Below are positions 25,958 to 33,378 of a DNA stretch of 50,580 nucleotides, in pieces; the first letter of the stretch is position 1, and the number at the start of each line of letters is the position of its first letter. This DNA comes from an uncultured Bacilli bacterium (lineage in GTDB: Bacteria > Bacillota_I > Bacilli_A > RF39 > UBA660). The notes beneath the pieces were generated by a model. It had not been told where the DNA came from, searched no databases, and saw only the letters and a program-made list of their open reading frames with translations. Made by a program: the position numbers and the translations under genes. The stretch lies in NCBI GenBank assembly GCA_947631295.1, contig CANRKU010000008.1, positions 1-50,580 on the forward strand, read 5' to 3'.

Positions 25958-26710
25958 TTATTTTATTTCTATTCCAATGGGACAGTGATCGCTTCCATAA
26001 ACATTATTATAAATTGCAGTATTAGAAACTTGATTTATCAGACGATTAGATACTAAAAAATAATCAATCCGCCAACCAATATTTCTTCCTCTTACATTGT
26101 TCATATAACTCCACCAAGTATAAGCATCATTTTCATCAGGATGATAATAACGATACGTATCAATAAAACCACTAGCAAGTAATTTTGTAAACTTTTCTCT
26201 TTCTTCATTAGTAAAACCAGCATTTCCAATATTCTGCTTAGCATTTTTAATATCCATTTCAGTATGAGCAACATTAAAATCACCACAAATAATAACTGGT
26301 TTAATACAATCTAATTTTTTGAGATATTTTTTAATTTCTTGTTCCCATTCCATTCTCTCAGCCATTCTCTCTAAAGTTCTTTTTACATTTGGGACATATA
26401 AATTGACAAGATAAAATTCAGAAAATTCTAAAGTGATACTGCGACCTTCCCTATCAAATTTAGGAATTCCAATACCATAAGTTACAGAAATTGGTTTAAT
26501 TTTACTATAGATTAAAGTACCTGAATACCCTTTCCTTTCGGCAGAATACAAATATTCAAAATATTTAGGAGGATGAAAATCATATTGTTCATAAGTTGCT
26601 TTTACTTCTTGAATACAAAAAATATCTGCCATTTCCTCCTCAAAAAAATTAGAAAATCCTTTTTTTAAACAAGCTCGAAAACCTGCAACATTCCAAGAAA
26701 TAATTTTCAT
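25958..26710 (-). CDS. exoA: exodeoxyribonuclease III family AP endonuclease
   Basis: Apurinic/apyrimidinic endonuclease and 3'-repair nuclease. The 250 residues show the ExoIII motifs: ISWNVAGFRACLKKG, FCIQEVKA (Glu ligand), VNLYVPN, IICGDFNVAH (catalytic Asp and Asn), WRIDYFLVS, and GSDHCPIGIEI with the catalytic Asp-His. It lies 21 bp after a Nudix gene and with mutY forms a likely repair unit (mutY-Nudix-exoA). Confidence 0.95.
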   Translation of the reverse strand: MKIISWNVAGFRACLKKGFSNFFEEEMADIFCIQEVKATYEQYDFHPPKYFEYLYSAERKGYSGTLIYSKIKPISVTYGIGIPKFDREGRSITLEFSEFYLVNLYVPNVKRTLERMAERMEWEQEIKKYLKKLDCIKPVIICGDFNVAHTEMDIKNAKQNIGNAGFTNEEREKFTKLLASGFIDTYRYYHPDENDAYTWWSYMNNVRGRNIGWRIDYFLVSNRLINQVSNTAIYNNVYGSDHCPIGIEIK

Positions 26711-26731
26711 ACTACCACCTTTATATTTATA

Positions 26732-27193
26732 CTATTTTTGTAATTTGGACTCTAATTTTGTTAAAAAATAAACTTGTCCTTGTAAAATTTTTCTTTTTGC
26801 CACTGCAATATCTAGCCATTCCGCACGATCCATTTCTGGAAACTGTTGAATATTCCCGCTTCCTTTTGGCCATTCTTTAGAAAAAGTATTACTGATAGCT
26901 TTAGAAGGATCATAATCACCAATAGTATAAAAAATAGTTACTAATTTATTACTTGACTGTTTTTTACTACCTAAAAATTGCAAATTTTTTGGATTCACTG
27001 TAAATCCTGTTTCCTCTTTAAATTCACGAACAGCAGTATCAATAGCTTTTTCTTTATCCTTTTCTCCCTTCGGTATGGACCATGCACCTTCATCGATATT
27101 TTGCCAATAAGGTCCGCCCATGTGACATAATAACACCTTTAACTGATTTTTTTCTATTTTATATACTAAAACACCACTACTACGCTTCATCAT
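26732..27193 (-). CDS. Nudix hydrolase beside mutY
   Basis: 153 residues. The Nudix box is intact: PKGEKDKEKAIDTAVREFKEETGF. The motif GPYWQNIDEGAWSIPKGE is typical of the family annotated as NUDIX domain-containing protein related to diadenosine polyphosphate hydrolases. It overlaps the end of mutY by 14 bp and is followed by exoA, so a role in clearing damaged nucleotides is likely by context only. Confidence 0.9.
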   Translation of the reverse strand: MMKRSSGVLVYKIEKNQLKVLLCHMGGPYWQNIDEGAWSIPKGEKDKEKAIDTAVREFKEETGFTVNPKNLQFLGSKKQSSNKLVTIFYTIGDYDPSKAISNTFSKEWPKGSGNIQQFPEMDRAEWLDIAVAKRKILQGQVYFLTKLESKLQK

Positions 27194-28253
27194 TATTTTT
27201 CAATTCCTCCACAATCACTTTTTTAAACGGTTGAAAGGCACTTGGCAAAGCATATTTTTCCTCCAACTCTACCAAATTTACCCACTGAACATCGGAAATA
27301 TTGGAAATACTCTCTAAATTTATAATATAAGAAACCATATTCCATTTTTTATGTGTAAAAATATGAGTATAGCTAATTGATTTTTTTACATCACAAAACA
27401 AAATATGATTGCTCTCCAAATAATCTTTTACCTGTGACAAACTCATTTTATTAGAAATATTAAAAAATTGCCATAAATTTTGTAATAATCCGACGTTTTT
27501 TCTTCGACAGATAGCTACTTTCTTATGATAAAGAAATAAGAATATGGTATAAAATTCTGTTGGTTTATCTTTCTTTATATATTTTACTGGCAATTCTAAG
27601 TAGTTACCCTTTTGAAAAGCTTGACAATAATCACGAATTGGACAAATTAAACATTTTGGAATACCATTGGGCAGGCAAATCGTCTCACCTAATTCCATCA
27701 ATGATTGATTAAAATCACCAGGATTATCTGGCATAATAGAAAGTAACTCATTTCTGACTCTGGATTTAACCTTTACATTATTAATATCATCATAGCAATT
27801 ATTAATACGCATATAAACTCTTAAGACATTACCATCTACTGTTGCTTCTTTTAAAGAAAAGCAAATTGAAGCAATAGCACTAGCTGTATACTCACCAATA
27901 CCCGGAAGTGATAGAATTTCAAAATAAGAGTTAGGAAATTGGCCATCATATTGGTTCATTATAATTTGGGCAGTTTTTTGAAGGTTTCTTGCTCTATTAT
28001 AATATCCTAATCCTTCCCATAATTTAAGTAATTTATCTTCACTACAATCAGCTAGTGAAGCAATTGTTGGCAATTCATTTATAAAACGACAATAATAACT
28101 AATTACTGTTTCAATCTTAGTTTGTTGCAACATGATTTCTGAAATCCATACATGATAAGGATTTTTATCAACTCGCCATGGCAACAATCTTTTATTTTTT
28201 ATATACCATTCTAACAAAGAATTTACAATTTTATTCATTTTAGCATCGCCCAT
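27180..28253 (-). CDS. mutY: A/G-specific adenine DNA glycosylase
   Basis: Removes adenine mispaired with 8-oxoguanine. The 357 residues have the catalytic Glu in SEIMLQQTKIETV, the helix-hairpin-helix LPGIGEYTASAIAS and the catalytic Asp in VDGNVLRV. The [4Fe-4S] loop reads C-x7-C-x2-C-x5-C (CLPNGIPKCLICPIRDYC), one residue longer in the first gap than the usual x6. A C-terminal Nudix-like domain recognises oxoG. An alternative ATG 15 bases downstream is possible. Confidence 0.94.
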   Translation of the reverse strand: MGDAKMNKIVNSLLEWYIKNKRLLPWRVDKNPYHVWISEIMLQQTKIETVISYYCRFINELPTIASLADCSEDKLLKLWEGLGYYNRARNLQKTAQIIMNQYDGQFPNSYFEILSLPGIGEYTASAIASICFSLKEATVDGNVLRVYMRINNCYDDINNVKVKSRVRNELLSIMPDNPGDFNQSLMELGETICLPNGIPKCLICPIRDYCQAFQKGNYLELPVKYIKKDKPTEFYTIFLFLYHKKVAICRRKNVGLLQNLWQFFNISNKMSLSQVKDYLESNHILFCDVKKSISYTHIFTHKKWNMVSYIINLESISNISDVQWVNLVELEEKYALPSAFQPFKKVIVEELKNNDEA

Positions 28254-28481
28254 AATCGCTCATATAATATTTATTATTTACAATTATACCATACAATTCT
28301 ATATAATTATAAATATTATTTATAGAATAATTAAATAAACTATACATTTTTCATTAATTCGAGAATAAAAATATCTAAAAATTAGCAAATATCATTCGAA
28401 AGAAAAAAATAATATGTTTATTAAAATTTTGATAAGTAAATTGCAAAGTTTCTTAAATAATATCTATAGGAGGCGGTATAT

Positions 28482-29207
28482 ATAGATACTTTAAAAGAAA
28501 TTCAAGAAAAAGTAATTACTAATCAATGGATAGAAAGTAAAGGAAAAGGCAAAGGGGCTGTTGGAATAACCTTAGAAGCGATACTAAACAAGCAAACAGA
28601 AAATTTTGAAATTCCCGATTATAAAGGAATTGAACTAAAAACAAAATGTTCAAAAAGAGAAAATCATATAACATTATTTTGTGCAGTTCCTGATAGTTAT
28701 TTATTTGAAATTAAAAGATTGTTATATGAATATGGATATGCTAATAAAGAATTACCACAATTTAAAGTATTTAACATATCTGTATATGGTAATGCAAAAA
28801 TTAAATTAAATAACCATTATTTTAAATTATATGTAAATTGGAAAGAAAAAAAAGTTATACTACGTATTTATGACAAAAACTTAAAAATTGTAGATGAATT
28901 AACATCATGGTCATTTGAAATCTTACAGGAAAAATTAGAAAGAAAATTAAAAAAATTAGCATTTATACATGCAGAAAGAAAATTTTCTCATAACAAAGTG
29001 TATTTCAAATATACAGATATTAAATTTTACCAATTATCGTCCTTTGAAAGATTTTTAAAACTAATTGAATTAGGAATGATTCACGTTACGTTTAGAATCG
29101 GAGTATATACAACTAAAAGAAAATGGGGAGATATCCATGATCATGGCACATCATTTTCTATAAATGAACAAGACTTAGAACGCTTATTTGATAGGATCTA
29201 CTTGTAG
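28482..29207 (+). CDS. MvaI/BcnI-family restriction endonuclease with ATA in place of a start codon
   Basis: The open frame from 28482 gives about 241 residues. It contains GKGAVGITLEAIL and then PDYKGIELKTKCSKRENHITLF, matching the MvaI/BcnI endonuclease family; the D..ExK metal site is at about residues 47-54. A perfect AGGAGG (28468-28473) lies 8 nt ahead of the codon ATA at 28482; a TAG stop is just upstream and there is no ATG, GTG or TTG between. The first ATG (28719) would remove the catalytic site. A single G-to-A change in ATG is the simplest explanation. No methyltransferase gene is next to it. Confidence 0.8.
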   Translation: MDTLKEIQEKVITNQWIESKGKGKGAVGITLEAILNKQTENFEIPDYKGIELKTKCSKRENHITLFCAVPDSYLFEIKRLLYEYGYANKELPQFKVFNISVYGNAKIKLNNHYFKLYVNWKEKKVILRIYDKNLKIVDELTSWSFEILQEKLERKLKKLAFIHAERKFSHNKVYFKYTDIKFYQLSSFERFLKLIELGMIHVTFRIGVYTTKRKWGDIHDHGTSFSINEQDLERLFDRIYL

Positions 29208-29219
29208 GGACCAAGGAAT

Positions 29220-29249
29220 CAAAAAAAAGAACTTATTTCTAAGTTCTAA
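29220..29249 (-). terminator. terminator of the tRNA array
   Basis: Minus strand AGAACTT (29248-29242)/AAGTTCT (29235-29229) with loop AGAAAT and a run of T. The loop and stem design match the terminator after tRNA-Gln(CUG) near 1.2 kb. Confidence 0.8.
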
Positions 29250-29258
29250 TATTCATAA

Positions 29259-29335
29259 TGGTCGGGAAGACAGGATTTGAACCTGCAACCCCTTGGTCCC
29301 AAACCAAGTGCTCTACCAAGTTGAGCCACTTCCCG
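29259..29335 (-). tRNA. tRNA-Pro(UGG)
   Basis: Acceptor CGGGAAG/CTTCCCG, anticodon loop TTTGGGA, discriminator A and encoded CCA. Last gene of the array. Confidence 0.95.
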
Positions 29336-29337
29336 AG

Positions 29338-29414
29338 TGGTGCGCTCGAAGGGATTCGAACCCCTGACCTTTTGGTTCGTAGCCAAACACTCTATCCAGC
29401 TGAGCTACGAGCGC
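29338..29414 (-). tRNA. tRNA-Arg(ACG)
   Basis: Acceptor GCGCTCG/CGAGCGC, anticodon loop CTACGAA, encoded CCA. The first anticodon base A is expected to be deaminated to inosine. Confidence 0.95.
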
Positions 29415-29450
29415 ATGACCAACTACCGGTCAAATTTTTAAATTATAAAT

Positions 29451-29526
<76 letters not shown>

Positions 29527-29531
29527 AAATT

Positions 29532-29608
29532 TGGCGGTCTCAACGGGACTCGGACCCGCGATCTTCTGCGTGACAGGCAGACGTGTTAACCAGCTGCACC
29601 ATGAGACC
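29532..29608 (-). tRNA. tRNA-Asp(GUC)
   Basis: Acceptor GGTCTCA/TGAGACC, anticodon loop CTGTCAC, discriminator G, encoded CCA. Confidence 0.95.
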
Positions 29609-29613
29609 AATTA

Positions 29614-29690
29614 TGGTTGCGGGAATAGGATTTGAACCTATGACCTCTGGGTTATGAGCCCAACGAGCTACCAGACTGCTCTATCCCGCG
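29614..29690 (-). tRNA. initiator tRNA-fMet(CAU)
   Basis: C1-A72 mismatch at the acceptor end (CGCGGGA/TCCCGCA), three G-C pairs next to the anticodon loop CTCATAA: the marks of bacterial initiator tRNA. CCA is encoded. Confidence 0.95.
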
Positions 29691-29696
29691 ATATTG

Positions 29697-29789
29697 TGGC
29701 GGAGGAAAAGGGATTCGAACCCCTGCGCCGCTTGCACGACCTCCCGGTTTTCAAGACCGGTCCCTTCAACCAGACTTGGGTATTCCTCC
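29697..29789 (-). tRNA. tRNA-Ser(UGA)
   Basis: Class II tRNA with a long variable arm; acceptor GGAGGAA/TTTCCTCC region, anticodon loop CTTGAAA, encoded CCA. Confidence 0.95.
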
Positions 29790-29795
29790 ACTTCT

Positions 29796-29884
29796 TGGTG
29801 CCTAAAGTCGGACTTGAACCGACACGGGTGTTGAAGCCCGCAGGATTTTAAGTCCTGTGCGTCTACCTATTCCGCCATTCAGGC
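29796..29884 (-). tRNA. tRNA-Leu(UAA)
   Basis: Class II tRNA with a long variable arm; acceptor GCCTGAA/TTTAGGC, anticodon loop CTTAAAA, discriminator A, encoded CCA. Confidence 0.95.
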
Positions 29885-29892
29885 ACAAACAA

Positions 29893-29968
29893 TGGTGTCC
29901 CGTTGGAGATTCGAACTCCAGACCCTCTGATTAAAAGTCAGATGCTCTACCAACTGAGCTAACGGAAC
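29893..29968 (-). tRNA. tRNA-Lys(UUU)
   Basis: Acceptor GTTCCGT/ACGGGAC, anticodon loop CTTTTAA, encoded CCA. Confidence 0.95.
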
Positions 29969-29979
29969 AAATACAATAA

Positions 29980-30054
29980 TGGCTGCCTCGGCTAGACTCG
30001 AACTAGCGCATGTCAGAGTCAAAGTCTGATGCCTTACCACTTGGCTACGAGGCA
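29980..30054 (-). tRNA. tRNA-Gln(UUG)
   Basis: Acceptor TGCCTCG/CGAGGCA, anticodon loop CTTTGAC, discriminator G, encoded CCA. Close relative of the tRNA-Gln(CUG) at 1.2 kb. Confidence 0.95.
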
Positions 30055-30061
30055 ATACTAA

Positions 30062-30145
30062 TGGTGGAGAGAGATGGATTCGAACCATCGAACCGTAAGG
30101 AACAGATTTACAGTCTGCCGCGTTTAGCCACTTCGCTACCTCTCC
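30062..30145 (-). tRNA. tRNA-Tyr(GUA)
   Basis: Class II tRNA; acceptor GGAGAGG/region TCTCTCC, anticodon loop CTGTAAA, encoded CCA. Confidence 0.95.
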
Positions 30146-30155
30146 AAAAAAACAA

Positions 30156-30231
30156 TGGTGCCGAAAACAGGAATCGAACCCGTAACCTATTGATTACAAA
30201 TCAATTGCTCTACCAATTGAGCTATTTCGGC
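30156..30231 (-). tRNA. tRNA-Thr(UGU)
   Basis: Acceptor GCCGAAA/TTTCGGC, anticodon loop TTTGTAA, encoded CCA. It is now the first complete gene of the array, next to the integrated element. Confidence 0.95.
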
Positions 30232-30236
30232 ACATA

Positions 30237-30286
30237 AATGGTGGGCGATATAGGACTCGAACCTATGACCCCCTGCTTGTAAGGCA
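30237..30286. repeat. att site (attL-like): 3' remnant of tRNA-Val
   Basis: 50 bases identical to 37335-37384. It holds the T-arm, variable region and anticodon arm of tRNA-Val(UAC) but the 5' part is missing: after 30286 the sequence diverges from the intact gene. This is the end of the original tRNA left by site-specific integration, so it is not a functional tRNA. Confidence 0.93.
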
Positions 30287-30640
30287 AGTGTACTATTAAT
30301 TTAGTACCCTTTGCTTATGCCATATTATAAATATAATATGCAGTTCATTATTTTTTTAACATCATAATTTAACATGACATCACACACATTAACATGATAA
30401 TTCTCGGAAAATTCTCGGTTTTTTATAAATAAAACCGCTTGTTTTCACAAGACAATATTGATTATATAACATTTTTTTTATTTAGGCAATATAATTTTAT
30501 TATTTTTTTATAATTTTTATTATTTTTTTGTGTTTTATCTTCAATATTGGGGATATTTTACAATGTGAATTTTCTTTTAATTTATATATAGAGTATGGCT
30601 ATTGACTGTTAAAGACAACGTTGATTTTTTAATAGTTAAC
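30287..30640. other. left-end noncoding region of the element
   Basis: About 350 very A+T-rich bases without a gene. Holds a palindrome CATATTATA-AA-TATAATATG (30321-30340), repeats of TAACATSA (near 30358, 30371, 30390), the direct repeat TTCTCGG-AAAA-TTCTCGG (30401-30418), which recurs in part near the right end, and a hairpin CGGTTTT/AAAACCG (30416-30437). Likely integrase/excisionase arm sites. A possible leftward promoter is TTGCCT-17-TATAAT (30489-30461). Confidence 0.5.
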
Positions 30641-30883
30641 TTAGTCTTCGTTGTTTTCTTTAAATAGTGTATCCATTTCTAAATCTAAAACTAATGCTAT
30701 TCTCCATACTGTACCTAATGAAAATGTTTGAAAATTCTTGCTTTCAATATTTGAAATGAATTGTGTAGAATAATTAATTTTTTCTGCTAATTGCTCTTGT
30801 GTAAATCCTTTAAGTTGACGGTACTTTTTGATATTTTTTGATACTACTTCATAAATATAGTTTTCATCTGTTCTTTTAAACAT
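30641..30883 (-). CDS. Xre-family transcriptional regulator (cargo module 1)
   Basis: About 80 residues, nearly all one helix-turn-helix domain: KNIKKYRQLKGFTQEQLAEK then STQFISNIESK. The start is the ATG at 30883, with AGGTGG five bases upstream; the GTG at 30892 lies in that site. It is divergent from the small membrane protein at 30995. The likely operator is the inverted repeat ACTTAC-9-GTAAGT over that gene's promoter. It is a paralogue of the regulator at 31228-31479, sharing NYIY near the start and TFSL before the last helix. Confidence 0.88.
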   Translation of the reverse strand: MFKRTDENYIYEVVSKNIKKYRQLKGFTQEQLAEKINYSTQFISNIESKNFQTFSLGTVWRIALVLDLEMDTLFKENNED

Positions 30884-30934
30884 ATAGTCCACCTTTCTTT
30901 CATATATAATTTTCCTATAAAAAAAGGTAGATAT

Positions 30935-30966
30935 ACTTACACAGTTCGAGTAAGTAATGCTATAAT
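30935..30966 (+). promoter_or_regulatory. promoter and candidate operator of cargo module 1
   Basis: Extended -10 TGCTATAAT (hexamer 30961-30966). The inverted repeat ACTTAC (30935-30940) and GTAAGT (30950-30955), 9 bp apart, covers the -35 region: a good site for a small Xre dimer. Confidence 0.6.
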
Positions 30967-30994
30967 ACTAATAAAAGTGAGGTGAGATTATATT

Positions 30995-31210
30995 ATGTCA
31001 AAACAAATATTTAATGAGTTGGTTATTGGTGGTTTTCTTGTAATATGTTATCTATCTTTGATTTTACCTAAAGACCCTTTCCAAACAATACCAGCCTTAA
31101 CGATGTTTACTTGTGATAAACCATTGTGGTTTTGTATTGCATTGGTAGGTAATTTCTTTTATTTATTAATACTTTCTACTATATATGATACATTAGAGCA
31201 AAAAAAATAG
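30995..31210 (+). CDS. small membrane protein (cargo module 1)
   Basis: 71 residues with two predicted transmembrane segments (about 9-26 and 46-64) and a short loop with KDPFQTIPALTMFTCDKP. No family recognised. It has a good Shine-Dalgarno (GAGGTGAG). It is divergent from an Xre regulator and convergent with the next one. The position suggests a regulated membrane effector, for instance a toxin-like or phage-response protein, which is inference only. Confidence 0.65.
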   Translation: MSKQIFNELVIGGFLVICYLSLILPKDPFQTIPALTMFTCDKPLWFCIALVGNFFYLLILSTIYDTLEQKK

Positions 31211-31227
31211 CATAATGGTCAATTATA

Positions 31228-31479
31228 CTATTTTTCTTCTTCCAAATCTTCAAATAATAATTTGATATGGATACCTAAAACTTTTGATATATGATACAAC
31301 GTGTTTAAAGAAAAAGTTTTAAAAGTTTCATTTTCAATATCGCTGATAAAATTTTCACTATAACTACATTTTTCGGCTAATTCACGTTGTGTCCACCCTT
31401 TAAGTTTTCGATATTTTCGGACATTTTTTCCAACCCAATAATATATATAGTTGTTGTCCTCATGGGATATTGTTGCCAT
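31228..31479 (-). CDS. Xre-family transcriptional regulator (cargo module 2)
   Basis: About 83 residues from the ATG at 31479 (GGAG nine bases upstream; an in-frame ATG at 31500 has no Shine-Dalgarno). HTH: KNVRKYRKLKGWTQRELAEK and SENFISDIENE. It is a paralogue of the 30641-30883 regulator. It is divergent from the membrane-protein operon starting at 31582. The likely operator is ACTACT-9-AGTGGT just upstream of that operon's -10. Confidence 0.88.
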   Translation of the reverse strand: MATISHEDNNYIYYWVGKNVRKYRKLKGWTQRELAEKCSYSENFISDIENETFKTFSLNTLYHISKVLGIHIKLLFEDLEEEK

Positions 31480-31524
31480 AGACCTCAACTCCAATAACAT
31501 TATTTCATAAAAAAAATTAAATAA

Positions 31525-31558
31525 ACTACTACGAATAGGAGTGGTTCTATGTTATAAT
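31525..31558 (+). promoter_or_regulatory. promoter and candidate operator of cargo module 2
   Basis: Extended -10 TGTTATAAT (hexamer 31553-31558). ACTACT (31525-31530) and AGTGGT (31540-31545) form a 5-of-6 inverted repeat with a 9-bp spacer, the same geometry as in module 1 but a different sequence. Confidence 0.5.
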
Positions 31559-31581
31559 AAATTTAAGAAAGGAGTGTGTAG

Positions 31582-32103
31582 ATGATTAATAATCCAAAAA
31601 AATTAATTTTATTAACCTTAGGAGTACTAATATTTGAGATGATAATATGCTTGCATTCATTATATAATGGTTATTTCCTATATATCTATCTTGCCTATGG
31701 TTATATTGGTGCATTATTTTATTTCTTAAACTTAATAACGAAAAAAAGTAAAAATATGAAGATATTAAATTTTTGTATCATTGTTAACTATGTTATTTCA
31801 ATTTTGTTACAATTTCAACATTATGTTGATCGATATGATATTTTCTTATATATAGGTATTTTACTTTATTTATGCAGTATTTTTTATGGCAAAAAATTGA
31901 TTCATCATAATCAATTACTTTTTGGAATCATTTTTGCAATTTGTATTTTAAATAATATACAACATTTATCATTTGGAATTCGTGATATGCGACTTAGTTC
32001 TATCCCTTTATCTTTATGTAATATATATCTAATTTCTATGCTAGGTTATATGAGATTGTATGCCGAAAATTTAAAACAAAGGAGATGTAATAATAATGAA
32101 TAA
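31582..32103 (+). CDS. polytopic membrane protein (cargo operon gene 1)
   Basis: 173 residues with about six hydrophobic segments and short loops. Aromatic and Ile-rich; no catalytic motif recognised. AAAGGAG lies 7 nt upstream of the ATG. It ends in a basic stretch (ENLKQRRCNNNE) and overlaps the next gene by 8 bp, so the three genes are one translational unit. Function unknown; it is the membrane component of the operon controlled by Xre module 2. Confidence 0.65.
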   Translation: MINNPKKLILLTLGVLIFEMIICLHSLYNGYFLYIYLAYGYIGALFYFLNLITKKSKNMKILNFCIIVNYVISILLQFQHYVDRYDIFLYIGILLYLCSIFYGKKLIHHNQLLFGIIFAICILNNIQHLSFGIRDMRLSSIPLSLCNIYLISMLGYMRLYAENLKQRRCNNNE

Positions 32104-32407
32104 TGACTTTTTTAATAATTTAGAAGATAACAAAAAAGATAAAAAAGAAATATTAAGCGAAAAAAAGGTAAAAGAAATAACTATTAAAAATAATGTGAAT
32201 AATATGGTAGCTAAGGTATTTAAAAATTTAGCATGGGTTATACTCATCATAGGCGGTATTTTGGGTCTTATCACCTTTGAATTTTCAATCATTAATTTAT
32301 TAATGATTTGGCTAGCAACTGGTATAGTCTTCTTGTTTATATATTCATTTGGCGAAATAATAGAAATATTACATGATATAAGGTTAAAAATATGGAGCGA
32401 TAAATAA
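32096..32407 (+). CDS. small membrane protein (cargo operon gene 2)
   Basis: 103 residues. The N-terminal 37 residues are charged and soluble (NKKDKKEILSEKKVKE); two adjacent transmembrane segments follow (about 43-62 and 67-90), then a short amphipathic tail. AAAGGAG is 8 nt upstream. The stop overlaps the start of the next gene by one base. No family recognised. Confidence 0.62.
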   Translation: MNNDFFNNLEDNKKDKKEILSEKKVKEITIKNNVNNMVAKVFKNLAWVILIIGGILGLITFEFSIINLLMIWLATGIVFLFIYSFGEIIEILHDIRLKIWSDK

Positions 32408-32652
32408 TGTTAGAAAAAATAGCAATTATAATTTCTATAATAATAGCTTATATAATATACTACTATCGTGATAAGTACCAAGATAAATTGCCTAAAAACA
32501 ACATGAAAGGAACGACATCAAATAACAATTCTAAATTAAATAATAATGAATTTAAAGAAAAATTAAAAGAATTAAAAAGTATGTATAAAGATGATTTAAT
32601 AACTAAAGAAGAATATGAGCAAAAAAGAAAAGAAATATTAAAAAGATTTTAG
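32407..32652 (+). CDS. single-pass membrane protein with C-terminal SHOCT domain (cargo operon gene 3)
   Basis: 81 residues: one N-terminal transmembrane segment (about 3-19), an Asn/Lys-rich linker, then a 30-residue SHOCT motif (LKELKSMYKDDLITKEEYEQ). SHOCT is a short helical module found at the ends of bacterial membrane or phage-linked proteins, thought to mediate oligomerisation. It is last in the operon and followed by a terminator. Confidence 0.72.
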   Translation: MLEKIAIIISIIIAYIIYYYRDKYQDKLPKNNMKGTTSNNNSKLNNNEFKEKLKELKSMYKDDLITKEEYEQKRKEILKRF

Positions 32653-32660
32653 AAAATTAA

Positions 32661-32714
32661 AATAGTGGAAAGTCCATAGTCCCATAGTATAGATAAACTT
32701 TACACTATTTTTTA
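32661..32714 (+). terminator. terminator of the cargo operon
   Basis: AATAGTG (32661-32667) and CACTATT (32703-32709) pair, with further AAAGT/ACTTT pairing inside, followed by a T run. The apical loop is long (about 25 nt). Confidence 0.6.
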
Positions 32715-33021
32715 TTTAATATTTACTCTACAAATGGAAGCTAACATCTTTTTAGTTTCATACATTTAAACAGATTAAATGATGAATATTTTCCATTATA
32801 AAAGAGTATCTCGAACTATAAGTAAGATACTCTTTAAATGCGGCAATTATATAGATAGTGTTTTTTTGATAAAATTGTCATTATTTTGACATTTTTTCAC
32901 TTTTTAGGTTAGTAAGTATAAATACACTATCCTATTTCAAAACATTTCTTATATGGATTTTTTAACGTATTTTTTTACGTTATTTTTACATTATTAATAT
33001 CCATTTTTTGTAAATGCTTTC
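32715..33021. other. noncoding region with nested inverted repeats
   Basis: About 307 bases. Contains a perfect 11-bp inverted repeat AAAGAGTATCT (32801-32811)/AGATACTCTTT (32825-32835), and an outer GATAGTGT (32854-32861)/ACACTATC (32924-32931) pair that encloses TGTCA-TTATTT-TGACA (about 32877-32892). These may be a termination or replication-control region; no gene is visible. Confidence 0.5.
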
Positions 33022-33288
33022 CTATCTTCTTTGCGCATAGCCATTTAAGCCAATTTTTGTAATTATCTTTCGATCAGTAAGAGGTATCCTCCAACTAACT
33101 TCTAGCAATTTTTCACCAATATCATAGCTTTCATTAAATGGCTCACCTAGTATAGGGGCTACCCTTTTTGCATCTATATAGTCGTTAGTAGATATCCAAA
33201 CAACTTTTTCTCCCCATAATATCTCATATGATGTCGTTCTATCCTCTCTGGGTATCTTCTTTAAATCTTTTAAATAATTTTTATTCAT
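33022..33288 (-). CDS. hypothetical small protein of the element
   Basis: About 88 residues from the ATG at 33288, which has AAAGGAG seven bases upstream. It is soluble and basic at both ends (NYLKDLKKIPRE and GLNGYAQRR), with a compact centre (ILWGEKVVWIST, YDIGEKLLEVSWRIPL). Family not recognised. It lies downstream of the iteron-like array and the prim-pol gene on the same strand, so it may assist replication or be a regulator. Confidence 0.6.
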   Translation of the reverse strand: MNKNYLKDLKKIPREDRTTSYEILWGEKVVWISTNDYIDAKRVAPILGEPFNESYDIGEKLLEVSWRIPLTDRKIITKIGLNGYAQRR

Positions 33289-33378
33289 AAACAAACTCCT
33301 TTCTTAGAGCAAAGATACTAGATAAAAAGACAGTAATATTATTTCTACTAAATACCATAATAAAATATAAAAAAGAAA

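Noticed and set aside
28719-29207. 162-residue gene starting at the first ATG
   Set aside because: It would lack the catalytic D..ExK region and has no Shine-Dalgarno; the full frame with AGGAGG at 28468 is the real gene.
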